This document shows positions 45,856-56,603 of a stretch of 64,000 nucleotides of DNA, in pieces. The notes beneath the pieces are model-generated. The model was not told the origin of the DNA and did no database searches. It saw only the letters and a program-made list of their open reading frames with translations. Position 1 is the first letter of the stretch; every line of letters begins with the position of its first letter. A program made the position numbers and the translations under genes. Source of the stretch: Misgurnus anguillicaudatus (lineage: Eukaryota; Chordata; Actinopteri; Cypriniformes; Cobitidae); contig NC_073353.2 in the NCBI RefSeq assembly GCF_027580225.2, positions 40,292,001-40,356,000 of the forward strand, written 5' to 3'.

Positions 45856-46091
45856 AGGGATAGTTCACCCAAAATTAAACATTTTGTCATCGTTTATTCA
45901 CCCTCAAGTTGTTCAAAACCTGTATACATTTTTTTTGTTCTGCTGAACCCAAAGGAAGCAGGAGCACCATTGACTTCCATAGTATTCTTTTTTTCTACTA
46001 TATAAGTCAATGGTGCTCTTGCTTCCTGCTATCTTCCTTTGTGTTTAGCAGAACAAAGATATGTAAACAGGTTTATAAAACTATTCCTTTA
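45856..46091. mobile_element. Palindromic fish MITE (agggatagttcaccc ends)
   Basis: The left end is agggatagttcacccaaaat and the right end is reduced to aactattccttta. The centre is a palindrome: accattgacttccatagtat against ctatataagtcaatggtgct. TTAA precedes it at 45852-45855. Confidence 0.8.
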
Positions 46092-46095
46092 GGTT

Positions 46096-47150
46096 ATTTA
46101 AAAAGCCTTTATGATTGATAAGTATTCTTTTGGTCTTCTGGAGTATTTCGATATCCACACAGACACAGTGTGCCGTGTAGTTTTCACCAGGAATTTTGCA
46201 ATTAAACACATTTATTAAAAAATGAAGCTAAAACCTCACTGACTTTTGGCTCCTCTCATTTTTTCAAAGTAGACAATGGATGTTTTTCTTCTGCAAACCT
46301 ACCGCTGCACTGCATAGATCAAGGAACGAATAATTAAAAACGTGGAAAAACAATAACCAGAGAATCTTTTGCTCCGTTACACCAATTTCTATATTTGAGA
46401 TGACCTACAATCAATAGAAGAGCTAAGTATTACAGTCAATTAGGGACTTCCAAATAGTAATTAAGATATTAATAAGAATCTACACTTTAAGAGTTAAAGC
46501 CAAAGTGGTGTAAGAACTTCATTTATTGTTGTAATTAAAATGTTGCTTGAATATTCGACTCCCTACAAAAAAAGCAAGATGGATAATTGCCACTGAATTA
46601 GAAGAGAAAACCGTGTCAGTCTTCAGATCAAGTAAAGGAGGCATTATTAAGACATAACTTTTCTATAATGGGCCACTCTTTGGTTCCTTGACATTAATGA
46701 GGATATTTATTACGCAGTGGGAGAGGAAGAGGTATCAGCTGTGATCAGCACATCATTAAGTTCTTCCTCAACCGCCGTTCTCAACACGCTAACAGAGGTA
46801 CATGACACTTTGGGCACTTTGTGAAAATGTGCAGCCAATGAGGGATGATGATATGATGATCTGGAATGTTCCATGTTATGCGGTGGGGGTCGGGGGAGTC
46901 CGCGCATCATCATTTCCCTCCATTCAGAACTGGATGAAAATATAGGAAATGACAGGTAGAGGATGATGACCTCATGACATCGGTGATCGGATGGATGCTT
47001 TGGTATCGGTGTGGGAGACCGGAATGATGCATTTTTGTAGTGCAAGTGAGAAGAATTATCTCTAAGTAGAGAGCTTCATTGAACATTTCAATGTTATAAT
47101 GCTTTCTGTAATTTCAGTTTAATATACAGAGACAAACTAAGATGAAATTC
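46096..47150. other. Transposon-poor block, candidate regulatory DNA
   Basis: No gene. Unique-looking sequence over 46140-47100 (ttcgatatccacacagacac, gaggatatttattacgcagt). The 111-codon minus frame 46710-47045 is His/Ser/Pro-rich with no domain. Confidence 0.35.
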
Positions 47151-47154
47151 CAAC

Positions 47155-47950
47155 GTGATCTCATGATACGTGTGTATTTTTACGTAAAGTTTGGTTGTAC
47201 CACACTTACATTTACTTATGTTTTATACACACTGAATCATATAATATTGACATTTTGACATACCTAATACATTCATTATTAACAAATTAACAGCTTTACA
47301 GACGTATAAATGTTTACGTATTCCTATTCATAATTATTCACACCGCAGGCATTGCCGTTTCTTACTTATGGAGCCCCTAAGGGAACATGGAGCAAAAATT
47401 AAATAAAGTTTAGTTTCACATGCGCACGTGAAACTATCACGTGCGCACATGAAACTACCGCGTTTAGTTTGTGTGCTCGTGTGAAACTTTCACGTGTGCG
47501 CGCTAAAGTTTCACGTAAGCATGTGAAACTAAACTTAACAAAAAAATTCTGCTCATGAAGGTTTCAAGTGAGCACATGAAAGTTTCACGTGAGCACATGA
47601 AACTAAACTTTATATTTTTTGTACACCAATTAGGGGCTCGGTACTTACTCATGTTAATGACATGTTTTCAGTCGTATTTTCTGACTTAGTTATTTACGAC
47701 AGTTTACTTATTTACCTAATGAAATGTTCATGACTTTCAGAGAATTACACAAAAAAGACTACACTTTAAAACATTAAAATGAATAACATTTTTGTAATCA
47801 TTTAACCATTTTGTAATATTTAGTTTGTTTGCCATGACACACAACAAAAATTGTTTTTTCCTATGCAACAATAATTACACCAAAACACAACATAAATTCA
47901 CAAAAGATGTTAATTTTATTCATTTGCTGGAATCCACATCTGAAAGATTC
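47155..47950. mobile_element. Family 7 element, copy 3, interrupted
   Basis: tgatctcatgatacgtgtgt on the left. Then ttttacgtaaagtttggttg, aacagctttacagacg and the far block cacaacataaattcacaaaag mirror 38200-38530 in inverse order. It is opened at 47369 by an E-box-rich element. Confidence 0.75.
47369..47641. mobile_element. Small element with E-box array and gagcccctaa ends
   Basis: TACTTA flanks both sides (47363-47368, 47642-47647). The ends are tggagcccctaa and ttaggggctcgg. Inside are four exact CACGTG hexamers (47425, 47438, 47491, 47586) plus degenerate ones, in repeats of the type gtttcacgtgagcacatgaa set in both orientations. Confidence 0.75.
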
Positions 47951-48115
47951 ATATGATTGTGAGAAACAAATCCAAATTTAGCCCTTTATCCAGCGATCTT
48001 GATCCCAGCGAATCAAATCTCGCGTTCGTTATGAATTTGAATGCCTCAAGAAGCTTTACGACACATTGCTTTACGGCAGTGATATCAAAAGCTGATTGGC
48101 TCACAGATTTTTGAC
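47951..48115. other. Short noncoding gap
   Basis: Nothing recognised. Confidence 0.4.
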
Positions 48116-48123
48116 ATTGCAAT

Positions 48124-49180
48124 CAGTGTCGGCGCCAGAGAACACAGAATGAGGGGGCCTCCTGTTTTACTGGGGAGGCACCTGGTTCATCTTATTATTT
48201 TATTATTATTATTATTACTGCATGGCACTGTAAAATGCTTGGTACTAATTGGCCAGTCGCAACATTCAAAGGTATTTTATTCCTTGAACAACCGCCTGAA
48301 ACACAGCCTCACCCGGGTACTGCGAGCGAGTCACGTAAACAGGGACAGTTTAATACCTACGAATTAATACAGAATAAATATGCATAATTAATAACGTATA
48401 TGAGATTGTATTTACAATGATTCAACCGAATGTTCGTCTTTTGACTTTTAACTTTTTTTAACGCGTCTGGAAACGTTTTCCCAGAAGGTTTGTATTTCTT
48501 TAAAATAAGCTAATAAAAGACATCAAATCTAAAATGTTATGTCTATATATTTAATCATATAGCAACTAGACGTGAAATTAGCGGGATTGTTACAGCCAGC
48601 CAAGTTGTTAAATAAATCCCTCACTATAGTAAAACCATAACTTATGACGTTAAAGTGCAAGACTGGATAACTCACGCAAATCATAAAGATCAGTACATAA
48701 CCAAATAACAGCAAAAGAAAACAATGTTACTGACATATCTAAGTTAACACCAGAATGAACTATGCGTTATTACCTTCAGAAGAGCTGCAGGCGACGAGAG
48801 GACATTTTAAAACTTTTTAAGAACGTCCTTTTATTTGTCGCGAAATTTCTTCGTCTTGCTCAAATGCCAAAACTTACAAGTATACATTATTTAGACAGAA
48901 AATGAGTTCTCACGCATGGCGATTGAGCCCCCGAACGTGACAGTGGCTGCGTGTATGTAACTGGCTGACTATGTTAGCATTGCATTGTGGGTTAGTATTT
49001 TAATTATTATTTTGTATTAATTATACTCCGAATTTTAATCAGTATTCATTGTATAACCAAATGTATTTGCAGCACATTTTTTAAATTATTAAGTTCATTG
49101 TTATTTTGAGAAGTAAGGGGGCACAGTGACTCAAGTGGCCGGGCCATGCCCCCTAGGGCCCGCTCGTGGCGCCGACACTG
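48124..49180. mobile_element. hAT-type element (1,057 bp) with exact 8-bp target duplication
   Basis: ATTGCAAT flanks both sides (48116-48123, 49181-49188). The ends cagtgtcggcgccagag and ctcgtggcgccgacactg are inverted. The interior has GC-rich ends and an AT-rich core without a transposase frame, so it is non-autonomous or a deleted copy. Confidence 0.92.
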
Positions 49181-49188
49181 ATTGCAAT

Positions 49189-50587
49189 CTTTCAGTCGAT
49201 GTACTTTTGAAATTTGAAATGCGCGCCTTGACAGAGAGAAGCAGGATTAACGTTATCGTGGATTCATAACTTTAATATTTCTGTACTTCATAAACTTCAT
49301 AAAGGACTGCGGCTGCAGCACATCCTCATTTAAACTACTTTTGGTACTGCTTTTGAAATTTCACAATAAATAAGTTATTGTGATTACACTTCTGTCTGTT
49401 ATGCTGTTTATTTATTTTTATGCTGACTATATTATCATATAATATTTCTGTCCATTACATTGCATAATATAAAAACAATACTTTTTTGGGGGTTTGGTTT
49501 TAGGGTAAGGTTTGGGGTAGGGTTAGGGTGGTAACATTATGGATGAAATAGTTAAAGGAAAATTATACAGCAATCTTGGTTTTAAAAGATTTATAAATGT
49601 TTTATGCAAATATGTCTACATTGTATTTAAACATACAAAAAATATGTTTTGTATTTTTAAAAAGTTATGTAGTAATATGTAGTATGTAGTAACCCCTGAT
49701 GGGGTTAGAGGTGGGTTTTCGTTATTGTTTTTTTTATGATCATACGTTTTTGTAGACTCACTTTATATGAATTCTTAAAATGTAGCCATCTTGTAAAATA
49801 TATCAGGCTGGTTGATTTTAGTGAATTCTGTTTTTTTAAATCAAACATTTTAAAAATATCTATCTTTGTCTGACAAATAGCAGTTTGAGGTGCTTTTGAT
49901 TTTTCTTTTTTGTTTGACTTTGAGGCAACATTTCTGCAAAATGCTAAAATAGCAAAACCAATGTATAAGATGTGGAAAAATGTTCAGATACAGTCATTGG
50001 GCTTTTTAAAAGTCTCCTAATTCATATAACTGAAAATGGCATCACATTATGTGCATGTTTATACTACAATAATTTGATTGAATAATACATTTTCCACATA
50101 GAAAAACAAAGCAGCAGGCCCATGTATAAGCTATTAGACTCCTTTATTAGTTTCTAAGAAATCTTTGTATTAAATGCAAGTTATTATGGTTTAGTATTTA
50201 TTGCTTTTTGCAAATGGCTGTTTACACTGTTTAGGCTGCATCTGCTTGAATTCATTTTTATATTCGCATACAACAGTAACTGTTAGCCATAGACACTGTA
50301 TTCAAGCTATACATTTCACCAGCACGTGCAAGATCAACATTCTGTCATTCTTTATAACTTCAGCAGCGTCCGCACACAGCAAACTTCAAGAGTCTAAGGC
50401 ACCCGTATGCATCTCAGGCGCTGTGATCTCAGCCATCTTGACCTCAGCTAACCTCATGACCCTTACCTAGACACCTCTTTCCTCCGTCATGTAGGAGTGA
50501 AGCTTTTGCGTTTTTAACTTTATGCAGCAGAGCCAAGTGCTAATTGGAGGTGGGCAGTTTGACTGGATAAGACCACCTGCTCGCTCT
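49189..50587. other. Noncoding stretch
   Basis: A G-rich run lies at 49485-49535 (tttggggtagggttagggtg). The rest is AT-rich. 50330-50520 is more balanced and may be unique regulatory DNA. The frame 50201-50470 has no domain. Confidence 0.35.
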
Positions 50588-50612
50588 ACACACACACACA
50601 CACACACACACA
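50588..50612 (+). repeat. (CA)n microsatellite
   Basis: An uninterrupted acacac run of about 25 bases. Confidence 0.95.
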
Positions 50613-50799
50613 TACATAACTGTAATATTTCTGCATGCACTTAAACCTCAGCATACACAGTCAGTCCTGCCTGCAGCTAGACAGCAGCCTCAGCGGTCTA
50701 ACATCCATCTTTAGATCAGGAATATTTTGGAGCAGCTATTCTTTATCGATTGCTTGGAAGCTCTTTAAATGCATTTATAAATGCACAAGTGTGAAAGCC

Positions 50800-50802
<3 letters not shown>

Positions 50803-50854
<52 letters not shown>
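50803..50854 (+). repeat. (CT)n microsatellite
   Basis: About 26 uninterrupted ct units. It produces the Leu/Ser tail of the frame at 50635-50859, which is therefore not a gene. Confidence 0.97.
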
Positions 50855-50859
<5 letters not shown>

Positions 50860-51344
50860 TTACAGCAAACATACCGTATACATTCAACCTCATCTTGGTT
50901 AATAAAGAGTATGTATTTAAACAGTTAAAAATATAATAAATAAGGACATAATTTTAATGAAGAAAATGAAGCCTAATATTAAGGTTTTAACATTATTTTT
51001 ATGACATCTTTGCAAATTTCCCTCCAGATTCTCATTTATGAATCAGTAGGCCTATGTTTTACTCATGAGGGTTTCTGTAATTCCTGTTATTCTAAGTGCT
51101 AATGCTCATTGCACAAAAACAATTTGTGTAAATAAGAATAAGAATGCAAAACAATATTGCTGAAGCCTGGCAATAACTGCTTGGAGCACATGTGCATTAG
51201 CAAAATAAAATATAGCAATGATTAAACTTGAGAGATTCCAGTCTGTTTGATTTTTATCAAGTAAAAGCTTGTAAGGCAGGTAAATGACACACAGTACAGA
51301 TAAAACACGGACACCTTTTTTCCATTTTTTTTACATCATGCACT

Positions 51345-51367
51345 TTAAACGCACACACACACACACG
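51345..51367 (+). repeat. Short (CA)n run
   Basis: cacacacacacacac-type run next to a GC-rich, ga-rich stretch. Confidence 0.85.
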
Positions 51368-52177
51368 TAAGGAATTGTGTGTATTGCTTGTTAGAAATGA
51401 GAAGATAAAACTTCCAATTAGTGCGGCAGTGACCACGCGCTGGAGACAGAGCGCGCCGACGCGTGTGGGTGCGTGAGCGCGCTGGGTGAGGGTGCGATAG
51501 TGAAAGAAAAGAGAGGGTCGTGAGGGAGAGGGAGAGATGAAAACAGCTTAAGCATTCACTCAGAGGAGAGAGACAGGTCCTATTAACATTTAACAGCATT
51601 TGTGCAACTTGGTGCGGAGGTTATGATGCAAATGAAGGAGAATTAAAAACGGCCAGGGCGTTTGGCATTGATGGATTGCAGTCTGGCAGCTCTCACACTT
51701 CCTAGTGTCCATCAGAAGCGATTACTATGTAATTAAAGCTTATTTCTGGACTCTCGGGCGCATAATTACTTTGTGAATGTAACCATCATCTAAAAGCTGC
51801 AGAAAACGCGTTAGCGTTTAGTCATTTCCGCCGGCGCGTGTCAGATATAGCCATCAGACGGCGCAAAAGAACTGTCACTTTTAATAAGAGGCAAAAATTA
51901 AATGAAACAGTATGCTTATTACAGAAAAATTAGGCTTTCGAGAGTCCTTTTTGCGATTTGCATAATTTATTCTTTCTCTCTTCCCCTCCTCCTCGCCCCG
52001 AGCTTTAGGCAATTTCCCCTCACATTTAAATCGATTGCACATTTAAGGCTACTTAAAGAAAATTATCACTTTGCATATTTTAATTGTTATGAAGGAAGTG
52101 ATTTGAGAGAGGTCCTCGCGCGGGAGAGAAAGAGAGAGAGACGCGCGGCGCGGGCGTCGCAGATAACCCGTGAGTTC
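51368..52177. other. Transposon-poor block, strong candidate regulatory DNA
   Basis: No gene. The segment 51640-52080 is unique-looking with several TAAT-type homeodomain cores (tatgtaattaaagcttattt, gcataattactttgtgaatg, agcattcactcagaggagag nearby) and a GC-rich shoulder at 51420-51500. Conserved noncoding identity is inferred only. Confidence 0.4.
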
Positions 52178-52800
52178 AGACTCTCCACTCCACTTTCATC
52201 AGAATGCTAATGAGCGCGCACACACGCGCCACCACAAGTGGATATCTTTGATATTTACAAAATAGGCCCTAATAACTGAAGTGTAATTTGTTTTACTCAA
52301 CTTTAGTTTTTCCCTGTATTCTTATCACAGCTGACTTTTTATTCAAATTTATTTTTGCAATAAAACACAGTTCACACAGACTCTCGTTTTAGTTAACGAG
52401 GAATTTAATGCGCCTGAATGTTTCACATTTACCACCAACTTACAATTATATTTATATTCTTTTGGGTGTATTTGGTCAATTGCTTTTTTAATGAAATGAT
52501 GTTGAACAAAAACCTAATGAGAACGGTAACCAACTCATCTTTGATAAAAAACTAAATAGGCCCTAATAACTGGAGTGCATGGTTTACACAACTTTATTTT
52601 TACTGTTTCTTATCACTGCTAATTTAATTTTATATTTATTTATTGTTTTTGGTGAAATAACAGATTTCACAGACTGCCAGTTAATGAGGAAGCTAATGAA
52701 GCTGGTGAATATTTCATATTGCATTTTTTTAAGTTGTTATGGAATATTTGCTCAGCTGCTTTTTTAAAGTTTATCAGAAACCCAAGAAACTTCATCAAGT
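52178..52800. repeat. Degenerate tandem units, block A
   Basis: Units share ttcacagact, catcagaatgctaatgag, ctttgatatttacaaaatag, ccctaataactg and ttcttatcac in fixed order, roughly 180-300 bp apart here. The same unit recurs three times at 55147-55690. Confidence 0.65.
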
Positions 52801-53269
52801 CAAACTAAGCAACAAAATAGCGCCTAATTAAGTATAATACTACACTTAAAAGAGCCACATTTTTAAGAATGTCCTCATATAGCTAATAAATCATATCACG
52901 ACTTGTCTTGAGATTTCAGGTGGTGTTCACTAGCACAGCATCTCTTGTAGCTTATAAATCAAATTGCTGTCAATTAAATCTAGTCATGTCCACCGATGTA
53001 ACCATTATGTTTGTTCAGGAGATATAAAATATCATTAGCCTGGTACCAAAGCAATGTTGCGTTGAACATAGACGTCTAGGCTAAAACAAGTACAAATTTG
53101 GGATGTCAGTGAAAATATAAATCATTTAACCATAAATGAAATAAAATCAATAACCTTGTAATCAATGTTGACTTTGTTTACATAATGGAATATCCTAACA
53201 TCTTACAAGTTATTTTGGTAAAAATTACATGTAACCAAATTCAAATTTATTTTGGCTAAAAGTGGGTTA
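52801..53269. other. Noncoding stretch
   Basis: AT-rich, nothing recognised. Confidence 0.4.
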
Positions 53270-53277
53270 CTCATAGC

Positions 53278-54097
53278 CAGGGGCGATTCTAGGATTTTCA
53301 TTTTAGCTCAGCCCTCCAATAACGCTATAATAATAAAAAATAGATGAATAAAATACGTACAAATTGTTTGAATTCAGTGTAAGGATAGGTCTATATATAC
53401 GAACAGTGGCAGAGCTAGAATTAACTAATTCACCGCCAGCCTTTTTGAGAAAAGTTGCCCACCTGCATTTTTGTGATTTTAACAAAATTTTGATCTGCTA
53501 TGAATATATAAACATACAAATTATATCAAATTAAAGAACACACCCTCTGCTTTCAAACAAACAAACAAACAAACAAAATGGGGAAAAAACGTTTCATTAT
53601 ATATTTACTTTTTCTACTTAATTTAACCACTGAAATATGGATATTTCTCTTCAAAAATACAACATTTTGAGCAAAAAGCTTAAAAAATTGCGTTTTAGTA
53701 AAGGAATTTATGTTAGAGATCAGACTCAGAATGACTATCAAACATAAAGGCAGTTAAAATCAATCATTACATCTTTTTAATTTCTGTTGTTGATAAATTC
53801 GTTCTGGTGCCATCTAGTGGATCATTACACTTTCACTTTGAAATTAGTCCAGAAAGGCATATTTATTAGTTAAATATGAACTCATAAATGACGAGATAAC
53901 TCGTCAATGGCGGTGAATGAGTTAAATGGAGTGAATTAAAGAGAGGGAAGAGCCGAAATTTAAAGGAGACTGACGCAATCACGAATCTGTGTACAATTTA
54001 TGGAGCCAACATAGCACATTTTTTAGGTGGGCTGAGAAGAATTTGGGGGGGGGGGCTAGCCCCCACCCCCAACCCCAATAGCCTAACAACGCCCATG
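53278..54097. mobile_element. hAT-type element with 8-bp duplication, itself interrupted
   Basis: CTCATAGC flanks both sides (53270-53277, 54098-54105). The left end is caggggcgattctagg and the right end inverted is catgggcgttgttagg. It contains an 11-base G run next to ctagcccccacccccaaccc (54045-54074) and the TTAA MITE at 53425. Confidence 0.85.
53425..53921. mobile_element. TTAA-flanked MITE, family 1, copy 6, inside the hAT element
   Basis: TTAA at 53421-53424 and 53922-53925. Ends ctaattcaccgcca / tggcggtgaatgag. Nearly identical to copy 3 (23298-23830), with a small deletion near 53485. Palindrome aatgacgagataactcgtca present. Confidence 0.92.
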
Positions 54098-54119
54098 CTC
54101 ATAGCCAGACTATATCAGG

Positions 54120-55045
54120 TCACAGACATTTCGGAAAATACACGGAAAATGGATCCTGGATTTTTCCGGGATCGTTAGATTTTTTGTTCATTCACACTGC
54201 CAATGATTTGCCGGCATTTGCAAGGTCCCAGAAAGACGTGACCTGTTGAAAGTCCTGCACTATCTTCTACGCAGTGTCTGAAGTTTGCATATTATTTATT
54301 ATTTCTCTTTCCAGAAACCACTCACGTGCATTTTTGTTTATGATAAGACTATAAAGGAGCGCGTGACGCGCCGTTCTATGCTGGTGAATGATTTCAGCTT
54401 CAGTGTGGATATTTGAGGAGCTCCCTGATCTCTGCTTTAATACAGTTTTCAGACATTTCTCATCGTGATTGTTAATATTAAAACCCCCATTTTAAGGAGC
54501 TGAACGATATATCTTGTTGGGATGAGCGCGGGCATTTTTGTTTATTATAAGCTCAAAAGAGCACATGACGCGATATTCTTTTATGCTGCTGAAGAGCTAA
54601 CTTACATGATATCTGCTTCAGTCCAGTTTGCTTACATTTCTCATCGTGAATGTTGTATTGCATGTAAATCTCTCATTTTAAAGAGTTGAACCAACTTCAT
54701 GTTGCCATGACACGCGCGTCATTGTTTATGCGTCTCATTAATAATTTCCTGATAACTGCTTCAATCTAGTTTGTGTAATTTCTTGTGGTGAATGTGGATG
54801 CATGTTAATCTCTCGTTTTAAAGAACTGAACCATAACTTTTGTTGTGATGACGCACGCGTTCTCATGAGGACATGCCCATTATGGCATTGTTTCGGCTTC
54901 TTGTTCACACATAGGGGTTTTCTGTGTATCTTACTAGGTCCTCTTTCCAGCAACGATCTCAGAAGATTTACGGGATGCGTTTGCGTTGAAACAGAAGCTT
55001 GTCTGGCAATTTTACGGGTATTTTCTGAGACCAAAGGTCTGTCTG
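54120..55045. mobile_element. Element with tandem core, related to 22903-24055
   Basis: The left end cagacatttcggaaaatac and right end inverted (cagacagacctttgg, then agaaaatacccgtaaaat) are similar. The core (54365-54850) holds about three degenerate units (atttctcatcgtgaatgttg, aatctctcattttaaagagt, tgacgcacgcgtt). It lacks the two TTAA insertions seen in the other copy. ORFs on both strands at 54738-55160 are by-products. Confidence 0.65.
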
Positions 55046-55146
55046 AATTGGGTTCTAGATGATGAAATGACAGCTGTTGCTTTATGGTATGAAAATGCTG
55101 TAAGATGTCCTCACTTATCTGTGTGTGTTTGGTCAGCTGGTTTTGT

Positions 55147-55690
55147 CCAGTAATGTTCACAGACTTTACGCTTCTCTTTCATCAGAATGCTAATGAGCAC
55201 ACTAACACCAGGACAAGTGGATCTTTGATATTTATAATAACCGGACTATAGACTTTATCCTGTTTTCTTATCATAACTGTTTTTATTTTGTGTATTTGGT
55301 CAATTGGTTTTGTTTTGAAATGAAGTTCACAGACTTCAGCTTCACTTTCATCATGTTAATGAGGACGCTGACGCTAGCGGATCTTTGATGTTTACAAAAT
55401 AACCCCTAATAACTTCAGTATCTTTTTGGCAAATTCATTTTTCATAATCTATTCGCACCAGTAATTTTGTGTTTTGTTTGCTTGGTTTTGACAAACCACA
55501 ACAGACAAGATATTTCTGCTTCATTTTCTTCAGTATGCTGATAATTTGTGTTAACGCCAGGACAAGCGTGTCTGTAATATTTACAAAACAGGCATTAATT
55601 AATGGGTTGTAATTTGTGTCATACAGCTTATTCTTGTTTATGACTGTTTTTTCCGTCTATATTTTGTAGAAATAAAACACTAAGTGCACA
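55147..55690. repeat. Degenerate tandem units of about 176 bp, block B
   Basis: Three units start near 55150, 55325 and 55500. Each has cacagactt, tttcatcagaatgctaatga, gacaagtggatctttgatat, then ttttcttatcataactgttt. Same unit as block A at 52178-52800. Confidence 0.75.
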
Positions 55691-55718
55691 GATACACTAT
55701 AAGTAAACAAAAATTGAT

Positions 55719-55951
55719 GACGGGCCGTTGAATTATTTGAAAATAATGCACACCCAAGATGCGGCACGACACAAAGCGGGTGTTCTTTATTTTCAAATAA
55801 TTCAAAGGGCCAGAGTCAATTATTCTGCTTATACCACGGTTACCACAAACATTTAACAGATCAGGTGTGCATTTATCAAAAAACAATGCATACTCATGTA
55901 ACATTTCTCAACCAATCAGAATAGAGCATTAAACAGCCTCGTGGTATAAGC
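55719..55951. mobile_element. Hairpin plus body element, second copy
   Basis: Hairpin arms 55719-55756 and 55778-55818 (gaattatttgaaaataatgc and the inverse). The body has ends gcttataccacg (55827-55838) and cgtggtataagc (55940-55951) and contains caaccaatcagaat. Same architecture as 219-1264. Confidence 0.75.
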
Positions 55952-55962
55952 TATAATAATGT

Positions 55963-56597
55963 CAGGGTTCTCACGGGTCCTTGAAATCCTTAAAAGTTTG
56001 TGAATCTGGGAAAAAATTCAAGGCCCTGGGAAGTTTTTGAAAATATACATGTATAGATACAGGTCATTGAAAGTGCTTGAATCTATTTTCTGGAAAAAAT
56101 CCATATTATTTCCTGTGTAGTGTAGGATAATATCATAAAAATTCTAGACTTTTTAAGCACACGTGCTAAACGGTTCACTTTAAATGCTTATATCTTCTGT
56201 GTGCAAATGTTGATTCATACCAAAATGCTTTTTTGCATAAATGTTTTTGACACATGAAAACGTCTCGGGTTACGGATGTAACTGTTGTTCCCTGAGAAGG
56301 GAACGAGACGCTGCCTCTCTCCAACATACTTCCTGCATCTCTGTAACGCCGTCTTTGGCAATATTTCAGATAGCGAAATATTTCCTGGCACCTGCGTCAC
56401 CCTGTCTTTGTCGTTAAGCCTCACTATTGGTTGAATTTGATATACACATTCAGACGCACTTACCACTGGAGGCGTCCCCAAAGTGTCACCGCAATGACGA
56501 AGCGCGAGTTCCCTCAAAAGGGAATTTGAGGGTATTGCACCTGGAAAGTCCTTGAAATGTCCTTGAATTTGAAGTTAACTAAGGTGTAGGAACCCTG
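55963..56597. mobile_element. Element with cagggttc ends, interrupted
   Basis: TAATGT flanks both sides (55957-55962, 56598-56603). The left end is cagggttctcacgggtcctt and the right end gtaggaaccctg. A second repeat lies inside it at 56259-56528. Confidence 0.75.
56259..56528. mobile_element. Inner repeat (cgtctcgggttacggatgta block)
   Basis: acgtctcgggttacggatgt and gttccctgagaagggaacga with gagttccctcaaaagggaat at the other end form an imperfect inverted layout. The block is a familiar cyprinid repeat by eye. Exact ends unclear. Confidence 0.6.
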
Positions 56598-56603
56598 TAA
56601 TGT

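Noticed and set aside
50635..50859. 74-codon plus-strand frame
   Set aside because: Its second half is encoded by a (CT)n microsatellite and the rest has no domain.
54738..55160. 140-codon minus-strand frame overlapping an 86-codon plus frame
   Set aside because: Overlapping frames on both strands of a transposon's right end; no transposase motif.
52178..55690. 176-bp units as a CRISPR-like or centromeric array
   Set aside because: Too few, too diverged and interrupted; no short identical repeats with regular spacers, and the genome is eukaryotic.
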